From Collimonas sp. OK607 (GTDB taxonomy: Bacteria; Pseudomonadota; Gammaproteobacteria; Burkholderiales; Burkholderiaceae_D): a stretch of 64,000 nucleotides of DNA. The stretch lies in the NCBI RefSeq assembly GCF_900111995.1, contig NZ_FOKF01000003.1, forward strand, positions 158,859-222,858, written 5' to 3'. The notes under the pieces were generated by a model that had not been told where the DNA came from, made no database searches, and saw nothing but the letters and a program-made list of their open reading frames with translations. Of the stretch, positions 46,878 through 55,985 are shown piece after piece (positions within the stretch are counted from its first letter, which is position 1; each line of letters starts with the position of its first letter). The position numbers and the translations under genes were made by a program.

Positions 46878-47399
46878 GTGAAGATGCAAAGCTCTCAAGT
46901 GTCGCAAGTATCGCAAGTTGTACCGTCGGACCCATCTGTTGATCTGGACCAGGTCAAATCCATTATTCAAGAATATCAAAACATGCCCGGCGCCATGCTG
47001 CCGGTCTTGCATGCGATCCAGGATGCGCTCGGCTACGTACCGGCATCGGTAGTGCCGTTGATCGCGGACCAGTTGAATCTGTCGCGTGCCGAAGTGCATG
47101 GCGTAATCAGCTTCTACCACCATTTCCGCCAGCAACCCGCAGGGCGCCACATAGTCCAGCTATGCCGGGCCGAGGCCTGCCAGGCGGTTGGCGCAGAAGC
47201 GCTTGCCGCGCACGCCAAGGCGGCGCTGGGCTGTGATTTCCACGGTACCAGCAGCGATGGCCAGTTCACGCTGGAACCGGTGTATTGCCTTGGCCAATGC
47301 GCTTGCGGCCCGAACATACAGATCGACGACGATCTGTATGCGCGCGTCAGTAACGACAAATTCAACAAGCTGGTGCGTGCCAAGCGAGGTGCGCAATGA
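46878..47399 (+). CDS. fdsG: NAD-dependent formate dehydrogenase, gamma subunit
   Basis: 173 residues, GTG start 5 bases after AGGAGA; an ATG two codons on is possible. A NuoE-like [2Fe-2S] thioredoxin-fold protein: MLPVLHAIQDALGYVP, HGVISFYHHFRQQP and the four cluster Cys in CRAEAC and CLGQC. In FdsGBA it passes electrons toward the FMN of FdsB. The stop overlaps the fdsB ATG by four bases (ATGA). Confidence 0.95.
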   Translation: MKMQSSQVSQVSQVVPSDPSVDLDQVKSIIQEYQNMPGAMLPVLHAIQDALGYVPASVVPLIADQLNLSRAEVHGVISFYHHFRQQPAGRHIVQLCRAEACQAVGAEALAAHAKAALGCDFHGTSSDGQFTLEPVYCLGQCACGPNIQIDDDLYARVSNDKFNKLVRAKRGAQ

Positions 47400-48952
47400 G
47401 TACTACCGGTATTACTGTTTACGTACCGCGCGACTCTACCGCGCTAGCGCTGGGAGCCAACGAGGTTGCCGCGGCAATCGTTGCCGAAGCAGGTAAGCGC
47501 GGCCAGGAAATTACTTTGATACGCAACGGCTCACGCGGCATGTTCTGGCTGGAACCGCTGGTGGAAGTGGTTACTGCCGCCGGACGCATCGGTTACGGGC
47601 CGGTAGAGCCGGACGATGTGGCGGAACTGTTCGATGCCGATTTTCTGGCTGGCGGCCAGCATCGCCTGGCCTTGGGGTTGGTCGAAGAAATTCCTTATTT
47701 GAAAAACCAGGAGCGTCTGACCTTCGCCCGCGTCGGCATCACCGATCCGCTGTCGCTGGACGATTATCTTGCGCATGAAGGTTACGCCGGTTTGAGGCGC
47801 GCCTTGACACTGTCCGGCGCAGACGTGGTGCAGGAAGTGCTGGAGTCCGGCCTGCGTGGCCGTGGCGGCGCGGCTTTCCCGACCGGCATCAAATGGAAGA
47901 CGGTGGCCAACACCCAGGCTGCGCAAAAATACATAGTCTGCAACGCCGACGAAGGCGATTCGGGTACGTTCTCGGACCGCATGGTGATGGAAGACGATCC
48001 GTTCATGCTGATCGAAGGCATGACGATTGCAGCGCTGGCGGTTGGTGCGACCCGGGGCTACATCTATGTCCGCTCGGAGTATCCGCATGCTATCGCGGCG
48101 CTGAACCAGGCAATCGCCACGGCAAACGGCCACAATTATCTGGGCGAGAATATTCTCGGTTCACCCCATTCCTTCCATCTGGAGGTTCGTAAAGGCGCTG
48201 GCGCTTACATCTGCGGTGAAGAAACCGCATTGCTCGAAAGCCTGGAAGGCAAGCGTGGCGTGGTGCGTGCCAAGCCGCCGTTGCCGGCCATCGAAGGTTT
48301 GTTCGGCAAGCCGACCGTCATCAATAACGTGATCTCGCTGGCCTCGGTGCCGATCATCCTGGCGCGTGGCGCCGCCTTCTATAAAAATTACGGCATGGGA
48401 CGTTCGCTCGGCACCTTGCCGATGCAGTTGGCAGGCAATATCAAATACGGCGGCCTGGTGGAGAAGGCGTTCGGCGTCACCCTGCGCGAATTGCTGCTCG
48501 ACTTTGGCGGCGGCACCGCCAGCGGCAAGCCGATACGCGCAGTGCAAGTCGGCGGCCCGTTGGGACCATATTTGCCGGAGTCGCTATTTGACACGAAGCT
48601 TGATTACGAAGCCTTCGCTGCTGTCGGCGGCATGCTGGGCCACGGCGGCATCGTGGTGTTCGACGATAGCGTCGACATGGCAAAACAAGCGCGATACGCA
48701 ATGGAATTCTGCGCGGTTGAATCCTGCGGAAAATGTACGCCTTGCCGCATCGGCTCCACCCGCGGCGTCGAAGTGATCGACAAGATTGTCGCCGGCCAGG
48801 TGCATGAAATACATCTGCTACGGGATCTGTGCGACACCATGATCAATGGCTCTTTATGCGCGATGGGCAGCATGACGCCGTTGCCGGTGCTGTCGGCTCT
48901 CGATCATTTTCCCGAAGATTTTGCCAGCAGCGCCGCCGACAAGGCCGCTTGA
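47396..48952 (+). CDS. fdsB: NAD-dependent formate dehydrogenase, beta subunit
   Basis: 518 residues, NuoF-like with an N-terminal thioredoxin-like part. The NADH/FMN-binding segments are GLRGRGGAAFPTGIKWK and CNADEGDSGTFSDR, followed by RGYIYVRSEYPHA and GAGAYICGEETALLESLEG. The [4Fe-4S] ligands lie in ESCGKCTPCRIGSTRG plus a later Cys in NGSLCAMG. It reduces NAD+ to NADH with electrons from formate. Co-translated with fdsG; fdsA follows after 51 bases. Confidence 0.96.
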   Translation: MSTTGITVYVPRDSTALALGANEVAAAIVAEAGKRGQEITLIRNGSRGMFWLEPLVEVVTAAGRIGYGPVEPDDVAELFDADFLAGGQHRLALGLVEEIPYLKNQERLTFARVGITDPLSLDDYLAHEGYAGLRRALTLSGADVVQEVLESGLRGRGGAAFPTGIKWKTVANTQAAQKYIVCNADEGDSGTFSDRMVMEDDPFMLIEGMTIAALAVGATRGYIYVRSEYPHAIAALNQAIATANGHNYLGENILGSPHSFHLEVRKGAGAYICGEETALLESLEGKRGVVRAKPPLPAIEGLFGKPTVINNVISLASVPIILARGAAFYKNYGMGRSLGTLPMQLAGNIKYGGLVEKAFGVTLRELLLDFGGGTASGKPIRAVQVGGPLGPYLPESLFDTKLDYEAFAAVGGMLGHGGIVVFDDSVDMAKQARYAMEFCAVESCGKCTPCRIGSTRGVEVIDKIVAGQVHEIHLLRDLCDTMINGSLCAMGSMTPLPVLSALDHFPEDFASSAADKAA

Positions 48953-49003
48953 TAGCTTGCACGACTAACACCATCCACGTTCCAATGGAACCAGGAGTAT
49001 GTG

Positions 49004-51871
49004 ATGAATCAGCTTAATGAACTTGACTACGGTACACCGGCCAAGCAATCCGAAAAATCAGTGGTACTGGAAATCGACGGCGTTAGCGTCGAAGTGGCAG
49101 CCGGCACTTCGGTCATGCGTGCGGCGGTAGAAGCCGGCATCAACGTACCGAAATTGTGCGCTACCGACAGCCTGGAGCCGTTTGGTTCTTGCCGTTTGTG
49201 CCTGGTGGAAATTGATGGCAGGAAAGGCTATCCGGCATCTTGCACCACACCGTGCGAGCCGGGAATGAAGGTCAAGACCCAGACCCCGAAACTGGCCGAT
49301 ATCCGGCGCGGCGTAATGGAGTTGTACATCTCTGACCATCCGCTGGATTGTTTGACTTGCCCCACTAACGGCAATTGCGAATTGCAGGACATGGCAGGCG
49401 TGACCGGTTTGCGTGAAGTGCGCTACGGCTACGAAGGCGACAATCATCTGAAGATGAAAAAGGATGAATCGAATCCTTACTTCACCTACGATCCATCCAA
49501 ATGCATCGTCTGTAACCGCTGCGTACGTGCTTGCGAAGAAACCCAGGGTACATTTGCGCTGACGATCGACGGTCGCGGTTTCGAATCGCGCGTATCGGCA
49601 GGACAGATGGATAGCTTCATGGAGTCGGAATGTGTGTCCTGCGGCGCGTGCGTGCAAGCTTGCCCGACTGCGACACTGACTGAAAAGACCGTCATCATGA
49701 TGGGCCAGGCCGAACACAGCAAGATCACGACATGTGCGTATTGTGGCGTCGGCTGTTCGTTCAAGGCCGAAATGAAAGGCAATGAAGTGGTGCGCATGGT
49801 GCCGCACAAAGACGGTCAGGCCAACCACGGCCACTCCTGCGTAAAAGGCCGCTTCGCCTGGGGTTACGCGACCCACAAGGACCGCATCACCAAGCCGATG
49901 ATACGCAGCAAGATCACCGATCCATGGCGCGAAGTGTCGTGGGACGAAGCGCTGACCTATGCCGCCAGCGAGTTCCGCCGCATCCAGGCCAAGCACGGTA
50001 AAGATTCCATCGGTGGTATCACATCATCACGTTGCACCAATGAAGAAACCTATCTGGTGCAAAAGCTGGTGCGTGCCGCGTTCGGCAATAACAACGTCGA
50101 TACCTGCGCGCGCGTCTGCCATTCACCTACCGGTTACGGCTTGAAGCAAACGCTGGGCGAGTCGGCGGGTACCCAGACTTTCGATTCGGTGATGAAGTCG
50201 GATGTGATCATGGTCATCGGCGCCAATCCGGTTGCTGCACATCCGGTGTTTGCTTCGCAAATGAAACGCCGCCTGCGCCAGGGCGCCAAGTTGATCGTGA
50301 TCGATCCACGCACCACTGACATGGTGAAATCACCCCATGTGCAAGCCGATTACCATCTCAAACTGCGGCCCGGTACCAACGTCGCCTTGATCACTGCACT
50401 GGCGCACGTGATCTTGTCAGAGGGTTTGCAGAAGGAAGATTTCGTCGCAGAACGCTGCGACCAGAAATCCTATGCCGACTGGAAGGAATTCGTATTACGG
50501 CCGGAGAATTCGCCGGAAATGATGGCTGACGTCATTGGCGTGCCCGCAGACCAGCTACGCGGTGCCGCACGTTTGTTTGCCACTGCTGGCAACGGCGCCA
50601 TCTACTACGGCCTCGGCGTGACCGAGCATGCGCAAGGTTCGACCATGGTGATCGGTATCGCCAACCTGGCGATGGCGACCGGTAATGTCGGCCGCGAAGG
50701 CGTCGGCGTCAATCCGCTGCGCGGCCAGAACAATGTCCAGGGCTCTTGCGACATGGGTTCGTTCCCGCATGAATTGCCAGGTTACCGCCATGTTTCGGAT
50801 AGCACCGTGCGCGGCGAGTTCGAACAAGCCTGGGGCGTCACGCTGAGCCCCGAGCCGGGTTTGCGGATTCCGAACATGTTCGACGCCGCCATGGATGGCG
50901 GTTTCATGGGCTTGTATTGCGAAGGCGAGGACATCGTGCAGTCGGACCCGAACACGCAGCACGTCACCGCCGCGCTGGCAGCGATGGAATGCATCGTGGT
51001 GCAGGATCTGTTCCTCAACGAGACCGCCAAATATGCGCACGTGTTCCTGCCCGGATCGTCGTTCCTGGAAAAGGATGGCACTTTCACCAACGCTGAACGA
51101 CGTATCTCTCGCGTACGAAAAGTGATGCCGGCAAAGGGCGGCAAGTCGGATTGGGAAGTCACTGTCGCCTTGTCCGCGGCCCTCGGCTATCAGATGGATT
51201 ACCAGCATCCTTCTCAAATCATGGACGAAATCGCCGCGCTGACACCCACCTTTCACGGCGTCAGCTATGCCAAGCTGGAACAGGCCGGCAGCCTGCAGTG
51301 GCCATGCAACGACGCGGCCCCCGAAGGCACACCGATCATGCACATCAATGAATTCGTGCGTGGCAAGGGAAAATTCATCAATACGCAATATATCGCTACC
51401 GACGAAAAGGTCACGCAGAAGTATCCGCTGATCCTGACCACCGGGCGCATCCTGTCGCAATACAATGTCGGCGCACAGACCCGGCGTACCGAGAACGTCG
51501 AGTGGCATAGCGAGGATCGGCTGGAGATCCATCCGCATGACGCCGAAGACAGAGGCATCAAGGAAGACGATTGGGTCGGCATTGAATCGCGTGCCGGACA
51601 GACCGTATTGCGCGCAACGGTGACTGAAAGAGTGCAGCCGGGCGTGGTATACACCACTTTCCATTTCCCGGAATCAGGCGCCAATGTGATTACCACCGAT
51701 AATTCCGACTGGGCCACCAATTGTCCGGAATACAAGGTCACGGCGGTGCAGGTCATGCCGGTCAGCCAGCCTTCCGAATGGCAGAAGCAGTTCAGCCGTT
51801 TCACCGAGCAGCAGCTGAAGCTGCTGCAAGGGCAAGCCGGGCATGAGGCTGAGGCTGCAGTCACCAAGTAA
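49004..51871 (+). CDS. fdsA: NAD-dependent formate dehydrogenase, catalytic alpha subunit
   Basis: 955 residues from the ATG at 49004, six bases after AGGAG; a GTG just before it is too close to the ribosome site. The N-terminus is a NuoG-like iron-sulfur module: Cys52, Cys63, Cys66, Cys80 for [2Fe-2S], HPLDCLTCPTNGNC, then CIVCNRCVRAC and CVSCGACVQACPT. The Mo/W-bis-MGD catalytic part begins with CAYCGVGCSFK; Cys372 (ARVCHSP) is the expected metal ligand, so this is a cysteine and not a selenocysteine enzyme. It oxidises formate to CO2 in the cytoplasm. Confidence 0.97.
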   Translation: MNQLNELDYGTPAKQSEKSVVLEIDGVSVEVAAGTSVMRAAVEAGINVPKLCATDSLEPFGSCRLCLVEIDGRKGYPASCTTPCEPGMKVKTQTPKLADIRRGVMELYISDHPLDCLTCPTNGNCELQDMAGVTGLREVRYGYEGDNHLKMKKDESNPYFTYDPSKCIVCNRCVRACEETQGTFALTIDGRGFESRVSAGQMDSFMESECVSCGACVQACPTATLTEKTVIMMGQAEHSKITTCAYCGVGCSFKAEMKGNEVVRMVPHKDGQANHGHSCVKGRFAWGYATHKDRITKPMIRSKITDPWREVSWDEALTYAASEFRRIQAKHGKDSIGGITSSRCTNEETYLVQKLVRAAFGNNNVDTCARVCHSPTGYGLKQTLGESAGTQTFDSVMKSDVIMVIGANPVAAHPVFASQMKRRLRQGAKLIVIDPRTTDMVKSPHVQADYHLKLRPGTNVALITALAHVILSEGLQKEDFVAERCDQKSYADWKEFVLRPENSPEMMADVIGVPADQLRGAARLFATAGNGAIYYGLGVTEHAQGSTMVIGIANLAMATGNVGREGVGVNPLRGQNNVQGSCDMGSFPHELPGYRHVSDSTVRGEFEQAWGVTLSPEPGLRIPNMFDAAMDGGFMGLYCEGEDIVQSDPNTQHVTAALAAMECIVVQDLFLNETAKYAHVFLPGSSFLEKDGTFTNAERRISRVRKVMPAKGGKSDWEVTVALSAALGYQMDYQHPSQIMDEIAALTPTFHGVSYAKLEQAGSLQWPCNDAAPEGTPIMHINEFVRGKGKFINTQYIATDEKVTQKYPLILTTGRILSQYNVGAQTRRTENVEWHSEDRLEIHPHDAEDRGIKEDDWVGIESRAGQTVLRATVTERVQPGVVYTTFHFPESGANVITTDNSDWATNCPEYKVTAVQVMPVSQPSEWQKQFSRFTEQQLKLLQGQAGHEAEAAVTK

Positions 51872-51888
51872 TCGCATAGAGGAATAGC

Positions 51889-52704
51889 ATGGCCACACCC
51901 GAATACGCCAGCAGCACTGAAGTCGATGTCGAAAGGTGGAGTAACGGCGTCGTCAGCAAGCGCCGCGACGTGGTTGCCGAAGAAGTGCCGGTGGCGCTGG
52001 AATACAACGGCATTTCGCATGCCGTGATGATGGCGTCGCCTGCCGACCTGGAAGATTTTGCACTGGGTTTTTCCTTGACCGAGGGAATCTTGCAGGATCG
52101 AAGTGAGTTGTTCGATTGCGAGATTGTCACGGCAGTGGACGGGATTCAGGTGCAGATGCAGATTGCCACTGAACGTTTTGTCGCGCTCAAGGAGAAGCGG
52201 CGCAACCTGACCGGTCGTACCGGTTGTGGCTTGTGTGGAGCGGAAACTTTGCAGCAGGCGGTACGCAGGCCGGCGCCGGTAGTTTCCCATGCACAGTTCT
52301 CGGCGGCAGACATATACGCGGCTATGTCCGACATGCAGAAGCAGCAGCATTTGCAGCAGGTAACCGGTGCGACCCACGCCGCCGCATGGCTACAGGCTGA
52401 CGGCAAGATTGCGTTGGTTCGGGAAGATGTCGGGCGCCACAATGCGCTCGATAAATTGATCGGCGCCTTGGCGCAAAAAAATCCTAAACAGGATTTTTCC
52501 AGCGGCGCAGTGCTGATCACCAGCCGCGCCAGTTATGAAATGGTGCAAAAGGCAGCGAGCACGGGCTGTGGTTTTATCGTCGCGGTATCGGCGCCGACTG
52601 CGCTGGCGATCCGCCTGGCGGAGCAGGCCAACGTCACCTTGCTTGGCTTCGTGCGGCAACCCGGTCATGTGGTGTACGCTCATCCGCAGCGGTTGTTGCC
52701 ATGA
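51889..52704 (+). CDS. fdhD: Formate dehydrogenase sulfurtransferase FdhD
   Basis: 271 residues. FdhD transfers sulfur to the molybdenum cofactor before it enters formate dehydrogenase. Family features are VMMASPADLEDFALGFSLTEG, the CxxC pair in GRTGCGLCGAETL, THAAAWLQADGKIALVREDVGRHNALDKLIG, and the C-terminal LLGFVRQPGHVVY. It starts 17 bases after fdsA and is part of the same operon (fdsC position). Confidence 0.96.
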   Translation: MATPEYASSTEVDVERWSNGVVSKRRDVVAEEVPVALEYNGISHAVMMASPADLEDFALGFSLTEGILQDRSELFDCEIVTAVDGIQVQMQIATERFVALKEKRRNLTGRTGCGLCGAETLQQAVRRPAPVVSHAQFSAADIYAAMSDMQKQQHLQQVTGATHAAAWLQADGKIALVREDVGRHNALDKLIGALAQKNPKQDFSSGAVLITSRASYEMVQKAASTGCGFIVAVSAPTALAIRLAEQANVTLLGFVRQPGHVVYAHPQRLLP

Positions 52705-52763
52705 GCTGCCATGAATTTTCATGACCACCGCCAAAACCAAACTGCAGCAGAAAGGGTAGCGCA

Positions 52764-52988
52764 ATGAATGTAGAGCACCTGGTGAAGATGGCCAATCAGA
52801 TCGGGTCATTTTTCGAGACCATGCCCGACCACCAGCAAGCCATGACGGATCTCACCAGCCACCTGAAGCGTAGCTGGGAGCCGCGCATGCGGCGCGCGTT
52901 GCTGGCGCATATTGAAGAACAGGGGGGGGCAGATCTCAAGCCCTTCGTGCTGGAGGCGATTCAGCAGCATCCCGGCAAGCTGCAGTAA
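52764..52988 (+). CDS. fdsD: Formate dehydrogenase delta subunit
   Basis: 74 residues. MVKMANQIGSFFETMP-type N-terminus (here LVKMANQIGSFFETMPDHQQ) and LTSHLKRSWEPRMRRALLAHI match the small FdsD subunit. It is found at the end of fds operons and stabilises the complex; its exact job is unclear. AAGGG lies before the ATG. Last gene of the formate operon. Confidence 0.93.
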   Translation: MNVEHLVKMANQIGSFFETMPDHQQAMTDLTSHLKRSWEPRMRRALLAHIEEQGGADLKPFVLEAIQQHPGKLQ

Positions 52989-53002
52989 TTTGCAGTAAGC
53001 GG

Positions 53003-54217
53003 TCAGCGTAAAAACACCATCTGCGAAGGGCTGCCCAGCCCGGTATACCCGTCGATGAATTTCAGCTTGCCGCTGTGCTTGTCGATGGCGAACTGGGTGA
53101 TATTGTCGCTGCGCTGGTTCAGTGCATAAATGTAACGCCCTTGCGGCTCAATCACGATACTGCGCGGATAGTCGCCGCGGGTCCATGTTTCCTCTACCCA
53201 GCTGAGTTTGCCTTGCGCGCCGATGGCGAACTGGGCGATGCTGTTGTGCAGACGGTTTGCCACATACAGGAAGCGGCCGTCGTGGCTCAAGGCAAGGCCG
53301 GAGGCAAAACTGGTGCCCTGATAATTTTTCGGCAGGCTTGAGACGGTTTGCTGTTCGTGCAAAGTTCCTGTGGCGTGATCGAAGTGATAGAGCGTCAGCG
53401 TTGAAGATTCTTCATTGATCAGGTAGACATATTTGCCATTGGGATGAAACACGAAATGGCGCGGACCGGCGCCGGCCGACGACGCCTTGATGAAGGGCGG
53501 CGTATTCGGCATCAAGCTGCCGGTGCTTTGATCAAAGCGCCATTGATATATCCGATCCAGCCCAAGGTCGGTAGAAAAGACAAACTTGCCGCTGGGGTCG
53601 CTGGCGATCATGTGCGCATGCGGACTGTCATGGCCGCTGGCGGTAAAGCTGCCGATAGCAGCGGCCTCGGGTCGCTCGGCGCCAACCGGACCGGTGCTTT
53701 GCCGGATCGATACGGCCGACTGCAAGCTACCGTCTTCAGCTAGCGGGAACGACGCCACCGAGCCACTGCCGTAATTCGCGGCGAGCAGATAATTCTGTTT
53801 TGGTGTCAGCGCCATATGCACCGGGTTCTTACCTTGCGCATCCTGTTGATTCAACAGCGTTAGCGAGCCATCAGTCCGGTTCACCGCATACGCCGCCAGC
53901 ACGCCGTGCTGGCTACCGTTGTAATTGTCCACTTCACTTGCTACATACAGCGTTTTGCCGGCAGCATCGAGATCTAGCTGGGCCGCATTCGGCAGCGTGC
54001 TGACGACTTTCACCCGGCTCAGCGCGCCTGACTGGCCATCCACCTTGAACAGGTAGACGCCTTCGCCGTTAGGGTTATAGGTTCCGACATAGGCAAATAG
54101 CGCGGGGGCAAGAGTCGACGGCGTTTCGGCTTTTAGCGGCATACTGGTCATGGTAAGTAGGGCAATGGATAGCGCCATCCTTTTGGACAGGCGGAAGATC
54201 GCTGGCTGAATCTGCAT
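53003..54217 (-). CDS. Exported lactonase-family beta-propeller protein
   Basis: 404 residues from the ATG at 54217, chosen because GGAGA precedes it and the product then starts with a signal peptide (ALSIALLTMTSMPLKAE). The rest is a seven-bladed propeller of the YbhE/6-phosphogluconolactonase family: FAYVGTYNPNGEGVYLF, HMALTPKQNYLLAANYGSGS, DSPHAHMIASDPSGKFVF, GAGPRHFVFHPNGKYVYL, PRSIVIEPQGRYIYALNQ. The export signal makes a cytosolic role in the pentose pathway unlikely; substrate unknown. Convergent with fdsD. Confidence 0.85.
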   Translation of the reverse strand: MQIQPAIFRLSKRMALSIALLTMTSMPLKAETPSTLAPALFAYVGTYNPNGEGVYLFKVDGQSGALSRVKVVSTLPNAAQLDLDAAGKTLYVASEVDNYNGSQHGVLAAYAVNRTDGSLTLLNQQDAQGKNPVHMALTPKQNYLLAANYGSGSVASFPLAEDGSLQSAVSIRQSTGPVGAERPEAAAIGSFTASGHDSPHAHMIASDPSGKFVFSTDLGLDRIYQWRFDQSTGSLMPNTPPFIKASSAGAGPRHFVFHPNGKYVYLINEESSTLTLYHFDHATGTLHEQQTVSSLPKNYQGTSFASGLALSHDGRFLYVANRLHNSIAQFAIGAQGKLSWVEETWTRGDYPRSIVIEPQGRYIYALNQRSDNITQFAIDKHSGKLKFIDGYTGLGSPSQMVFLR

Positions 54218-54461
54218 ATTTTCTCCGGTAGCCGAGCCGGCGGCTTCGGCGTTTCTTTCCGGACCATGTGCCGAATGACTTGCCGGATTGTTGCGACGAA
54301 TGAATATAGGGTGATCCAAACCGATTGGCAATATGTAAATTCACCGCCGCCACGGACGAACGTTCGCCAGAGGTCCGTGTCACAGTGTAAGGTACTGAAT
54401 TCTCGGGGCGAATCAGGTTCTCGGCTAAAATGGCGATCGCACCGAAATTCTAAAGGCCGGA

Positions 54462-54977
54462 ATGGACTTTCAATTCATTAGTCCCAGAAAAAATGCCCTG
54501 GTTTATCTGATCAAGATCGTGACGGGGTCGTTGATCACCTGGTACGGATTGCGCGCCCTGGGTTTGGACGAGCCGTACTGGGCCTTGATTTCCCTGATCA
54601 TTGTGACTGAGCCGGATGTCAACCTGGCCAAGGCAAACTTCCGGGCCCGTTTGATCAATACCTTGAATGGCTGCGTGGTGGCTTGTCTGGCGCTGGTCGT
54701 TCTCGGCCCCGGATTTCTGTCCTTGCTGGTCGCTTTGGCAACATCGGTGCTGGTGGCCATGCTGTTGCAGAACTATCCCGCCAACTGGCGTCTGGGCCCG
54801 GCAACCGTGGTTATCTTGATGTCAGCTGCAATTGGCGGTAAAGGCCTGCATCAGGAGTTGCAGTATGCTTTGTTGCGGGTCGGAGAGGTTATCGCCGGCA
54901 GTACCGTGGCATTATTGCAATCATTGGCGTATTCCTATGTACTCAAGCGCCTGGCGCCAGCACCGACCAACACCTAA
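54462..54977 (+). CDS. FUSC-type small membrane protein
   Basis: 171 residues with about five hydrophobic segments. It starts with a short amphipathic N-terminus and LITWYGLRALGLDEPYWALI, followed by VTEPDVNLAKANFRARLINTLNGC and LRVGEVIAGSTVALLQSLAY. This is the membrane half of the FUSC (fusaric acid resistance/aromatic acid exporter) family without the cytoplasmic part. Transport function is uncertain. It stands alone between the lactonase and the zap genes. Confidence 0.72.
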   Translation: MDFQFISPRKNALVYLIKIVTGSLITWYGLRALGLDEPYWALISLIIVTEPDVNLAKANFRARLINTLNGCVVACLALVVLGPGFLSLLVALATSVLVAMLLQNYPANWRLGPATVVILMSAAIGGKGLHQELQYALLRVGEVIAGSTVALLQSLAYSYVLKRLAPAPTNT

Positions 54978-55013
54978 TCGATGATCAGCCGCTAGATTCA
55001 TTGTTCGAATCTA

Positions 55014-55043
55014 TTGACGTAATTTCCTTAGCGACACTATAGT
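55014..55043 (+). promoter_or_regulatory. Sigma-70 promoter of the zapB-like/zapA unit
   Basis: TTGACG, an 18-base spacer, then TATAGT. The usual start position falls at about 55050, which is the A of the first ATG. Confidence 0.65.
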
Positions 55044-55049
55044 GACAAA

Positions 55050-55289
55050 ATGATTTCAGAATTCCATCAATTATCAGAGAAAATCGGCCAGCTGGCCGAG
55101 CTGACGCACGCCTTGCGTCGCGAAAATGCCGAACTGCGCCTGCGCGTGACCGGTTTGCAGAGTGAAAACGAAGAGTTGAAGCAACGCATCGGAGAAGCGC
55201 ATCAGCGGGTAGCTGCTTTACTGGAGAAATTCCCGGCATTGCCGGAAGCGGTGTCGCAAAAATCGTTGCAAGATCAGGAGCTTACATGA
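55050..55289 (+). CDS. Small coiled-coil protein, ZapB-like
   Basis: 79 residues, almost entirely coiled coil with heptads of Leu, Glu and Arg (HALRRENAELRLRVTGLQSE). The position directly ahead of zapA and the N-terminus MISEFHQLSEKIGQLAEL fit the short ZapB-like family of betaproteobacteria, which is presumed to act with ZapA at the division septum. No Shine-Dalgarno sequence precedes the ATG and the promoter -10 ends seven bases before it, so the mRNA may be leaderless. The stop overlaps the zapA ATG (ATGA). Confidence 0.78.
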   Translation: MISEFHQLSEKIGQLAELTHALRRENAELRLRVTGLQSENEELKQRIGEAHQRVAALLEKFPALPEAVSQKSLQDQELT

Positions 55290-55597
55290 GCCAGTTAAAT
55301 GTCAGCATCATGGGCCAGCCATACACACTGGCTTGCAAAGAAGGCGAAGAAAAGGCGCTGCAGGAAGCCGTCACCTATCTGGATGGCAAAATGTCTGCCA
55401 TCCGCGATGCCGGGAAAATTCGCGGCAATGATCGCATTGCTGTCATCGCCGCGCTTGGCATCGCTGCCGAATTATTGGGCAGCAAAGCTCCCGCAGGCCC
55501 GTTGTCCGATCTCACCATGTCAGAGGTGAAGCAGAACATCACTGCGATGCACGCGGTCCTGGATGAAGCGCTGGCTGCACAGGAAGACTTGTTTTAA
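55286..55597 (+). CDS. zapA: Cell division protein ZapA
   Basis: 103 residues. ZapA N-terminal globular domain (LNVSIMGQPYTLACKEGEEKAL, then AVTYLDGKMSAIRDAGKIRG and DRIAVIAALGIAAEL) and a C-terminal helix. It binds FtsZ and promotes filament bundling. AGGAG lies before the ATG, which overlaps the previous gene. 6S RNA follows, a gene order conserved widely in proteobacteria. Confidence 0.95.
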   Translation: MSQLNVSIMGQPYTLACKEGEEKALQEAVTYLDGKMSAIRDAGKIRGNDRIAVIAALGIAAELLGSKAPAGPLSDLTMSEVKQNITAMHAVLDEALAAQEDLF

Positions 55598-55688
55598 TTC
55601 TTGTTGCCATGACGTTGCATCTTCCGGTCAGCCAAGTATCTGGCTGCTTTGCCGACCGCATGGCACCAAAAATTTTGCCAAAAGGGGT

Positions 55689-55716
55689 TTGACTTGGATA
55701 TCGTTTGGAGTAGACT
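55689..55716 (+). promoter_or_regulatory. Promoter of 6S RNA
   Basis: TTGACT, a 16-base spacer, then TAGACT. The predicted start near 55723 matches the expected 5' end of the 6S RNA. Confidence 0.7.
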
Positions 55717-55721
55717 AACGT

Positions 55722-55899
55722 CTCCTGCCGTGTTCGCGATTGTCATAAAATCCTTGAACCATTTATACGCAACGGCTGCGGAATTTTGTTCGATAGGTGT
55801 GAGCGTCGCTAGTCCGATGAGCCCGAAATTGAACTAACTGCGGCCAACTTGAATCGCTTTGGTTCAGGATGCCGACAAAGCGGCACAGGCGGGACTTGA
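55722..55899 (+). ncRNA. ssrS: 6S RNA
   Basis: About 178 nt between zapA and an EVE-domain gene. The 5' end TCTCCTGCCGTGTTCGCGA and the 3' end CGGCACAGGCGGGACTTGA pair to close the long rod. CCTTGAACC near the 5' arm and TTTGGTTCAGGATGCCG in the 3' arm match betaproteobacterial 6S RNA as I remember it. 6S RNA sequesters the housekeeping RNA polymerase in stationary phase. Ends are approximate. Confidence 0.85.
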
Positions 55900-55903
55900 C
55901 TCT

Positions 55904-55936
55904 AAAGCGGTTGCACATGTGTAGCCGCTTTTTTTA
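55904..55936 (+). terminator. Terminator after 6S RNA
   Basis: AAAGCGGTTGCAC pairs with GTGTAGCCGCTTT (G-T pairs included) and is followed by TTTTTATTTT. Confidence 0.88.
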
Positions 55937-55985
55937 TTTTCGACCGGATTTTCCATATTATCTTTGATATCAGATTAGGGGCGAA

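Noticed and set aside
50555..51664. Long antisense frame inside fdsA (also 49058-49996)
   Set aside because: Shadow of a well-supported coding region; no start signal or recognisable domain.
55649..55837. 62-residue frame after zapA
   Set aside because: It overlaps the 6S RNA gene and its promoter and resembles no protein.
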